Assembly: GCA_041675865.1 (NCBI GenBank)
Contig: JBAYTA010000015.1
Span: forward strand, 1 to 29,317
Source: DUVT01 sp041675865
GTDB taxonomy: Bacteria; Bacillota_I; Bacilli_A; ML615J-28; CAG-698
DNA: 29,317 bases
Direction of reading: 5' to 3'
Positions 23,732 to 29,317 of the stretch are shown one piece after another; positions within the stretch are counted from its first letter, which is position 1, and each line of letters starts with the position of its first letter. A program made the translations under genes and the position numbers. Under the pieces are notes generated by a model. It had not been told where the DNA came from and ran no database searches. It saw nothing but the letters and a program-made list of their open reading frames with translations.

Positions 23732-24883
23732 ATGAAAGATATATTATTACTTGGTGCAAGTGGATCTATTGGTACACAAGCACTAGAAATAATTAGAGAA
23801 AACAAAGAATATAATTTAAAAAGCATCTCAGTAGGAAAGAATATTCAAAAAGCTATTGAGATTATAGATGAATTTAAACCAGAATTTGTTTCTGTAATTA
23901 ATCAAGATGACTGTGAATTATTAAAGAACAAGTATCCCAATATAGAGTTTTCTTACGGAGATAGTGGTTTAATAAAAGCAGCAACATACTCTGAGAATAA
24001 AGCATATTTAATAAATGCTCTGGTTGGAATGGTAGGATTACTACCTACAATAGAAGCTATTAAAGCAGGTCATGATATTCTTCTTGCAAATAAAGAGACT
24101 TTAGTTACAGCCGGAAGTATAGTTATGGATTTAGCAAAAAAGCATAATGTGAATATAATTCCAATTGACAGTGAACATAGTACAATTTATCAATGTATGC
24201 TAAGTGGTAAAAGAGAAGATGTTAGTAGAATTATAATTACAGCTTCTGGTGGTTCTTTTCGAGATAGATCAAGAGAAGAGTTAAAAGATGTTAGTGTAAA
24301 AGAAGCTCTTAATCATCCTAACTGGAATATGGGAGCTAAAATAACAATTGATAGTGCGACTATGGTAAATAAGGGTTTAGAAGTAATTGAAGCACATTAT
24401 TTATTTGATATCGATTATGATAATATTGAGACTGTTATTCATAAAGAAAGTATAGTGCATTCATTGGTTGAATTTAAGGATGGCGCTATTATTGCTGGTT
24501 TATCATATCCAGATATGAGAATTCCTATTCATTATGCTATAAGTAATCCAAAAAGGATAGAAAGTAATCTTATTAAAAAAATGGATTTTAAGAGCATATT
24601 TAATTTATCGTTTATTCCGATGGATTATAATAGATATCCGCTTTTAGAGTTAGCATATAAAGTAGGAAAAATGGGAGGAATAATGCCCATGGTTTATAAT
24701 AGTGCAAATGAAGTTGCTGTTAAGTTATTTTTAGAGGGAAAAATCAATTTTTTGGGTATTGATGATATTATTCTATACGCAGTAAATAATACTAAAAATA
24801 TTATAAATGCAAGAATAGAAGATATAATTAATACTGATAAATTGTTAAGATTAGAATTATTACAAAAATTTGAGGTGAATTAA
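23732..24883 (+). CDS. dxr: 1-deoxy-D-xylulose 5-phosphate reductoisomerase
   Basis: Rearranges and reduces DXP to MEP with NADPH, the committed step of the non-mevalonate isoprenoid pathway, which supplies UppS. The 383-residue protein has the NADPH loop LGASGSIGTQAL (near 8-18), LANKETLVTAGS, the metal-binding DSEHS (D146, E148), and HPNWNMGAKITIDSATM with NKGLEVIEAHYLF. The C-terminal alpha-helical domain is present. It starts 8 bases after cdsA without a clear Shine-Dalgarno sequence and is followed by rseP after one base. Confidence 0.97.
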   Translation: MKDILLLGASGSIGTQALEIIRENKEYNLKSISVGKNIQKAIEIIDEFKPEFVSVINQDDCELLKNKYPNIEFSYGDSGLIKAATYSENKAYLINALVGMVGLLPTIEAIKAGHDILLANKETLVTAGSIVMDLAKKHNVNIIPIDSEHSTIYQCMLSGKREDVSRIIITASGGSFRDRSREELKDVSVKEALNHPNWNMGAKITIDSATMVNKGLEVIEAHYLFDIDYDNIETVIHKESIVHSLVEFKDGAIIAGLSYPDMRIPIHYAISNPKRIESNLIKKMDFKSIFNLSFIPMDYNRYPLLELAYKVGKMGGIMPMVYNSANEVAVKLFLEGKINFLGIDDIILYAVNNTKNIINARIEDIINTDKLLRLELLQKFEVN

Positions 24884-24884
24884 A

Positions 24885-26546
24885 ATGGAAATATTAAATA
24901 TATTAGGTGGCTTAGCTGTATTTATAATTATACTTGGTGTAATTATTGCAGTACATGAAGGAGGGCATTTCTATTTTGCAAGAAGAGCAGGAATACTTGC
25001 AAGAGAGTTTGCTTTTGGAATGGGGCCAATCTTATGGAAAAAGAAAAAAGGGGAAACATTATATTCTGTAAGAGCATTTCCTATTGGTGGATTTTGCGCA
25101 ATTGCAGGTGAAGAAGTAGAAGACGATCCTTTTAAATCTCAGCCTAGAGTTAAGTTAGATGTAAGAGATGGTGTTATTCATAATTTCTATATGAATGTTG
25201 ATGATGAATCAATTAATTTCCCTGCTTATGATATTATGGAATACGATATCTATGATCAAGATAATACAGGAAATCTTTATATGGAAGTTATTAAAGATGG
25301 TGAAAGATTTCACTTTAAAGTAAAATCTGATGCTGTTGTTTATATGCCGAAATTTGAATACCAAATTGCTCCTTATAATAGAACATTAGGTTCAAAATCA
25401 AAAAGAGCAAGAGCAATGGTAATGTTTGGTGGACCATTAATGAACTTCTTACTTGCATTAGTAGTTTTCTTTATTGCAGGTGCAATTCAAGGTAGACCTG
25501 CTACTTATGCAGCAGAGATTAGAGTAAGTGAAAATACTTATTCTTATCAGGCTGGTTTAAGAGATGGTGATGTAATTACTAAATTACAAGCTGGTGAATT
25601 ACCGATTATGCAAATTGATGAATGGGAAGATATTTCTCATTTCATGAGAAGTTATCGTGATAATGGTAGCAATACTGATATTTTTGTTACATATAAAAGA
25701 GATGGAAAAACATACACAACAACTGTAAAACCTACAATTACAATTAATAGTTTAGCTATTGAATCTGAATTCGTTGCAGGAGTTGGTTTAAAGGTTATTG
25801 GTTATATTGATGCTAATGATGGATTAATAAATAATACAGCACTTAAAAATTATTATTTTGAAAATCCAGCTGAAGAAACAGGAAAAAAAGAATTAATTAT
25901 TACTAGTTTTGAGTATGATGGAAGAGAAGTAGCAGCTACAAATCTTGTTTTAGTTTATCATTTATTTAATTCATATAAAGGTGATAGAGAACTTGAAGAA
26001 GCAAATTTAATTACTGTAAACTTCTTATCTGATGATGTAGAAGGTTCTGCAAAAGTTAAACCATATGGTAAAGCTATTATGGATTATCAAACAAAACAAA
26101 ATGGTTTAGAGATTGTGAAAGTAGCGATGTGGGTAAGTCCAAAACATGAATTTAATTTAGGATATAGTTTTAAATACTCACTTAATAACACTGTTAATTC
26201 AGGAACAGCAGTATTTAGTACACTAGGTATGTTATTTAGAGGAGATATCTCCTTAAGAGAATTATCAGGTTTTGTTGGTATCGCAGATGCAACAGTTAAA
26301 ATAACTGGTGCTGGCCTTGTTGCTATATTAAACTGGACTGGTTTATTAAGTGTTAATATTGGATTATTGAATTTACTACCTATTCCTGCACTTGATGGAG
26401 GAAGATTAGTATTCTTAGGCTATGAAGCAATTACAAAGAAAAAACCAAATCAAAAAGTTGAAACATGGTTGATTACAGCAACAATGCTATTATTATTTGC
26501 ATTAATGATTTATGTAACAATCAATGATTTTATAAAAGTAATTTAA
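24885..26546 (+). CDS. rseP: Site-2 protease RseP/RasP with enlarged PDZ region
   Basis: Intramembrane zinc metalloprotease that cleaves anti-sigma factors and remnant signal peptides within the membrane. HEGGH (H24, E25, H28) lies in the first helix, and NLLPIPALDGGR (D504) carries the third zinc ligand. GGPLMNFLLAL marks the central helix. The 553 residues exceed B. subtilis RasP by about 130. The excess lies between the PDZ domain (about 210-290) and the last helices, in a region ending LEEANLITVNFLSDD and KVKPYG that looks like a second PDZ-type module. AGGTGAA precedes the ATG. It sits between dxr and proS, the usual location. Confidence 0.95.
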   Translation: MEILNILGGLAVFIIILGVIIAVHEGGHFYFARRAGILAREFAFGMGPILWKKKKGETLYSVRAFPIGGFCAIAGEEVEDDPFKSQPRVKLDVRDGVIHNFYMNVDDESINFPAYDIMEYDIYDQDNTGNLYMEVIKDGERFHFKVKSDAVVYMPKFEYQIAPYNRTLGSKSKRARAMVMFGGPLMNFLLALVVFFIAGAIQGRPATYAAEIRVSENTYSYQAGLRDGDVITKLQAGELPIMQIDEWEDISHFMRSYRDNGSNTDIFVTYKRDGKTYTTTVKPTITINSLAIESEFVAGVGLKVIGYIDANDGLINNTALKNYYFENPAEETGKKELIITSFEYDGREVAATNLVLVYHLFNSYKGDRELEEANLITVNFLSDDVEGSAKVKPYGKAIMDYQTKQNGLEIVKVAMWVSPKHEFNLGYSFKYSLNNTVNSGTAVFSTLGMLFRGDISLRELSGFVGIADATVKITGAGLVAILNWTGLLSVNIGLLNLLPIPALDGGRLVFLGYEAITKKKPNQKVETWLITATMLLLFALMIYVTINDFIKVI

Positions 26547-26556
26547 AGGTGTATAT

Positions 26557-27798
26557 ATGAAACAATCGTTATTATTTTCTCCTACTCTAAGAGAAGTACC
26601 AAAAGATGCAGAAGTATTAAGTCATAAAATTTTGCTTAAGGGTGGTTATATTAAACAAGTAGCTGCTGGTGTATATTCTTATTTACCATTAGGGTATCGA
26701 GTTATTAAAAAAATAGAAAATATTATAAGAGAAGAATTAGATAGAATAGGCTGTAGTGAACTGCATATGCCTGCATTAAACCCAAAAGATTTATGGGTTG
26801 AAAGTGGCAGATGGGATGAATACGGAAAAGAATTAATGAGAATAAAAGATCGTCACGAACGTGATTTTTGTCTTGGACCAACTCATGAAGAAGTTATTAC
26901 TTCAATTGTAAGAGATAGTGTTACTTCATATAAAAAATTACCACTTGCACTGTATCAAATTCAAACTAAATTTAGAGATGAATTTAGACCAAGATTTGGA
27001 CTTATGCGTGGTAGAGAATTTATAATGAAAGATTTATATACTTTCCATGCAACAGAAGAAGATTTAAATGAGTGGTATTTGAAGGTAAGAGGAGCTTACC
27101 AAAATATATTCAATAGATTAAATCTTAATTATAGAATAGTGAATGCATCAAGCGGAAATATTGGCGGATCTTCAAGTGAAGAATTTATGATTCTTTGTGA
27201 TATTGGTGAAGACACAATAGTATATAGTGAGGAAAGTGATTTTGCATCAAATACAGAACTATGTGATTTACCAGTTGGTGCGCCATCACCTGATGGAAAA
27301 GGTACTATTAAACATGCGAAAGGAATTGAGGGCGGACATATTTTTAAATTAGGCACGAAATACTCAATCCCGATGAAAGCAATGTTTATTGATAAAGATC
27401 AAGTTCAAAAACCAATTATAATGGGCTGTTATGGAATAGGTGTATCAAGATTATTAATGGCAATTCTTGAACAACATTATAATAATGAGATTGCAAATTG
27501 GCCAGTTGAAGTTGCTCCATTTAGAGCACATATATTACCGCTTGATGGTGAAGGTACTGAAGGCTATGAAATAGCTCTTAATTTATATGAAAAATTAAAA
27601 GAGAATTATGAAGTTCTATTTGATGATAGAAGTGAAAGACCTGGAGTAAAATTCAATGATGCAGACTTAATAGGAATTAACAATAGAATTGTTGTTGGTA
27701 GAAAAGCAAAAGAAGGTATCTTTGAATACAAAAACTTAAGAGATTCTACGACAATTGAGGTCAATCTAAAGCAAATCTTAGACATGGATTTTAATTAA
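26557..27798 (+). CDS. proS: Prolyl-tRNA synthetase, short form without editing insertion
   Basis: Charges tRNA-Pro. The N-terminus (LLFSPTLREVPKDAEV, KGGYIKQVAAGVYSYLPLG) and motif 2 (FRDEFRPRFGLMRGREFIMKD) are of the bacterial type, motif 3 is GCYGIGVSRLLMAI, and a C-terminal anticodon-binding domain follows. The 413 residues compare with about 565-570 for B. subtilis or E. coli ProS. The ~180-residue insertion domain between motifs 2 and 3, which removes mischarged Ala, is missing, with only a short linker left. AAAGGTG precedes the ATG 10 bases after rseP. In other Bacilli polC follows; here nagA does. Confidence 0.96.
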   Translation: MKQSLLFSPTLREVPKDAEVLSHKILLKGGYIKQVAAGVYSYLPLGYRVIKKIENIIREELDRIGCSELHMPALNPKDLWVESGRWDEYGKELMRIKDRHERDFCLGPTHEEVITSIVRDSVTSYKKLPLALYQIQTKFRDEFRPRFGLMRGREFIMKDLYTFHATEEDLNEWYLKVRGAYQNIFNRLNLNYRIVNASSGNIGGSSSEEFMILCDIGEDTIVYSEESDFASNTELCDLPVGAPSPDGKGTIKHAKGIEGGHIFKLGTKYSIPMKAMFIDKDQVQKPIIMGCYGIGVSRLLMAILEQHYNNEIANWPVEVAPFRAHILPLDGEGTEGYEIALNLYEKLKENYEVLFDDRSERPGVKFNDADLIGINNRIVVGRKAKEGIFEYKNLRDSTTIEVNLKQILDMDFN

Positions 27799-27808
27799 GA
27801 TATATAAT
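27779..27808 (+). promoter_or_regulatory. Candidate promoter of nagA
   Basis: TAGACA (27779-27784, within the proS end) and TATAAT (27803-27808) have an 18-base spacer. There is no terminator after proS, so read-through is also possible. Confidence 0.55.
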
Positions 27809-27843
27809 AGATTTATAAATAAGTATTATATCGGAGGAAAGAA

Positions 27844-28989
27844 ATGAAGGAAGTAAAAGGTTTTAAGGGACGAATATATGTAGACGGAAAAGGAGTTATT
27901 GAAACTACTGTTAGCATCAAAGATGGAAAAATTGTTGCAATTGGTGAAACTAATGGTGAGTTTGAACAACTACCAGAAAATCAACTTTTAGTTCCAGGAT
28001 TTATTGATAAACATATCCATGGTGCTAATCATAGTGATTCAATGTATCCATCTGAAGAGGATATATTAAATATTGCGAAAACAGTTTCGAAAGAAGGAGT
28101 TACAAGTTTTCTTGCAACTACAATGACGCAATCAATTGAGAATATTAATAAAGCTTTAAAGAATTTAAATGAATATATTGCAAAAGGTGTAAAAGATGGT
28201 GCTGAAGTTATTGGTATTCATTTAGAAGGACCATTTATTAATAAAGTATTTAAAGGTGCTCAACCAGAAGAATATATCTTAGATTGTGATGTTGATCAAT
28301 TTAAGGAATTTGAAGAAATGAGCGGAAATAATATTAAACAAGTTACTCTTGCTTATGAACAAAACGGTAAAGAATTAACTAGATATTTAGTATCAAAAAA
28401 TATAGTTGCAAGTTTAGGACATACTAATGCTACTGCAAAAGAAGTACTAGAAGCTGCTAAACTAGGTGCTACAAGCTTAACACATTCATACAATGCCATG
28501 AAGCCACTTCATCACCGTGAAGCTGGAACTATTGGTGGTGCATTACTTGCTGATAATATGTACTTAGAAGTTATATCTGATTTAATTCATGTTTCACCTG
28601 AAGCAATTGAAATTCTATATAGAATTAAAGGAAAAGAAAAACTAATCGTTATTACAGATGCAATGGAAGCTAAACATTTACCTGATGGAATATTCCAATT
28701 AGGTGGTCAAGATGTATTTGTAAAAGATAATGAAGCAAGATTAGAATCTGGTGCTTTAGCTGGAAGTGTACTTCATATGAATAAAGGACTAAAAAACATT
28801 ATGAATGTTTTAGGGGTTACCTTAGAAGAAACTATTGATTTCGCAACTATTAATCCTGCTAGAAATTTATATGTTGATAATAAAAAAGGTTCAATAAAAG
28901 TTGGAAAAGATGCTGACTTTGCTGTTATTGATGAAAACTTTAATGTGTATAAAACCGTAAGAGGCGGAAACGTAATTTTTTCTAAATAA
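27844..28989 (+). CDS. nagA: N-acetylglucosamine-6-phosphate deacetylase
   Basis: Removes the acetyl group from GlcNAc-6-phosphate in amino-sugar catabolism and wall recycling. The 381-residue amidohydrolase has HIHG (H57, H59), HLEGPFI (E128), GHTNAT (H193), THSYNAM (H214) and catalytic ITDAM (D272), matching NagA. The N- and C-terminal strands form the small beta-sandwich. CGGAGGAAAG precedes the ATG. Its usual partners nagB or nagE are not in the window. Terminators for both strands follow. The adjacent VanY and LysM genes are far away, so no local pathway can be claimed. Confidence 0.95.
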   Translation: MKEVKGFKGRIYVDGKGVIETTVSIKDGKIVAIGETNGEFEQLPENQLLVPGFIDKHIHGANHSDSMYPSEEDILNIAKTVSKEGVTSFLATTMTQSIENINKALKNLNEYIAKGVKDGAEVIGIHLEGPFINKVFKGAQPEEYILDCDVDQFKEFEEMSGNNIKQVTLAYEQNGKELTRYLVSKNIVASLGHTNATAKEVLEAAKLGATSLTHSYNAMKPLHHREAGTIGGALLADNMYLEVISDLIHVSPEAIEILYRIKGKEKLIVITDAMEAKHLPDGIFQLGGQDVFVKDNEARLESGALAGSVLHMNKGLKNIMNVLGVTLEETIDFATINPARNLYVDNKKGSIKVGKDADFAVIDENFNVYKTVRGGNVIFSK

Positions 28990-28991
28990 AC

Positions 28992-29026
28992 AAAAAATGC
29001 TTAAATTAAGTTTTAAGCATTTTTTT
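28992..29026 (+). terminator. Intrinsic terminator after nagA
   Basis: AAAAAATGCTTAAA (28992-29005) pairs with TTTAAGCATTTTTT (29012-29025) over 14 bp. It works for the plus strand and possibly for both. Confidence 0.9.
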
Positions 29027-29035
29027 AAACTCTAA

Positions 29036-29065
29036 ACAAAAAGATGTATGATTTTCATACATCTT
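29036..29065 (-). terminator. Intrinsic terminator of udk (minus strand)
   Basis: A 10-bp stem AAGATGTATG (29041-29050) / CATACATCTT (29056-29065) is followed, on the minus strand, by a T run (complement of 29036-29040). Confidence 0.85.
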
Positions 29066-29080
29066 ATGTATTACATATAT

Positions 29081-29317
29081 TTATTGTTCAATTAAGTTTT
29101 TAATTTTATTAAAGATAATATCAATTGCTACTTCGTTTTCTCCACCTTCAGGAATAATAATATCTGCAAACTGTTTTGATGGTTCTACAAATTGATGGTG
29201 CATTGGTCTTACTGTTGTAGTATACTGATTAATAACATTATTTATATCACGACCACGCTCATTTATATCTCTTTGTAATCTTCTGATAAATCTAATATCA
29301 TCTGGTGTTTGTACAAA
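29081..29317 (-). CDS. udk: Uridine kinase, C-terminal part
   Basis: The gene runs off the right edge. 78 residues of its C-terminus are visible, ending at the TAA complement of 29081-29083. The sequence DIRFIRRLQRDINERGRD, then QYTTTVRPMHHQFVEPSK and DIIIPEGG, is characteristic of uridine kinase, the pyrimidine-salvage enzyme that phosphorylates uridine and cytidine. The P-loop lies outside the window, so the identification uses the conserved C-terminal half only. It is convergent with nagA. Confidence 0.93.
   Translation of the reverse strand, partial: FVQTPDDIRFIRRLQRDINERGRDINNVINQYTTTVRPMHHQFVEPSKQFADIIIPEGGENEVAIDIIFNKIKNLIEQ

Noticed and set aside
1..29317. Mobile elements, prophage or defence island
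   Set aside because: No transposase, phage structural or restriction genes are seen. The only tyrosine recombinase is the housekeeping XerC in its usual trmFO context, with no attachment-like repeats around it.

Overview
This window looks like ordinary chromosome from a very AT-rich, low-GC member of the Bacillota. It probably belongs to a Bacilli lineage near Erysipelotrichia, Izemoplasmatales or Acholeplasmatales. Three things support this. Two Bacilli gene neighbourhoods are recognisable: polA-mutM-coaE-dnaB-dnaI-thrS, and rpsB-tsf-pyrH-frr-uppS-cdsA-dxr-rseP-proS. Regulation is of the Gram-positive type, with an FMN riboswitch and a T-box leader. Codon use is strongly A/T-biased. TGA acts as a stop (nitroreductase, trmFO, uppS) and TGG encodes Trp, so this is genetic code 11, not the Mycoplasma code. 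Rubrerythrin and the non-mevalonate isoprenoid gene dxr suggest an anaerobic or microaerophilic lifestyle. VanY-type peptidase, UppS and a LysM protein suggest peptidoglycan metabolism.

Layout: 1-199 is the tail of an ABC-2/NatB-like permease. 230-1382 is a promoter, FMN riboswitch, terminator and RibU-like riboflavin uptake gene. 1414-2546 (minus strand) holds a Tyr/Pro-rich small protein and a VanY-like carboxypeptidase. 2598-9783 is a compact replication/repair run: polA, nitroreductase, mutM, coaE, an unknown 122-residue protein, dnaB and dnaI. 9784-10130 is a T-box leader driving thrS. Behind thrS lie a membrane-inserted M28 peptidase, a CPBP protease and a TPR protein. 14725-15216 is a triple-LysM protein without a signal peptide. 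15259-17957 carries trmFO, a XerC-type recombinase and dUTPase.

17995-27798 is the translation, nucleotide, lipid and isoprenoid block. It starts from a strong promoter and a 132-nt rpsB leader, and a rubrerythrin gene with its own promoter is inserted between frr and uppS. Next come nagA (27844-28989) and convergent terminators. The window ends in the 3' part of udk on the minus strand.

In function, the polA/mutM/dnaB/dnaI group covers DNA synthesis, oxidised-base repair and helicase loading. The rpsB-frr group covers ribosome and elongation functions plus UMP phosphorylation. The dxr-uppS-cdsA-rseP group covers isoprenoid and lipid-carrier synthesis, phospholipid precursors and intramembrane proteolysis. 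I saw no tRNA or rRNA genes, insertion sequences, prophage or CRISPR arrays. The most unusual points are an UppS whose conserved pyrophosphate/substrate motifs are changed at three sites, an uncharacterised gene in the usual nrdR slot, an rpsB leader with a palindrome in its promoter and possible leader peptide, and several membrane proteins with extra modules. I did not find a convincing new multi-gene system.
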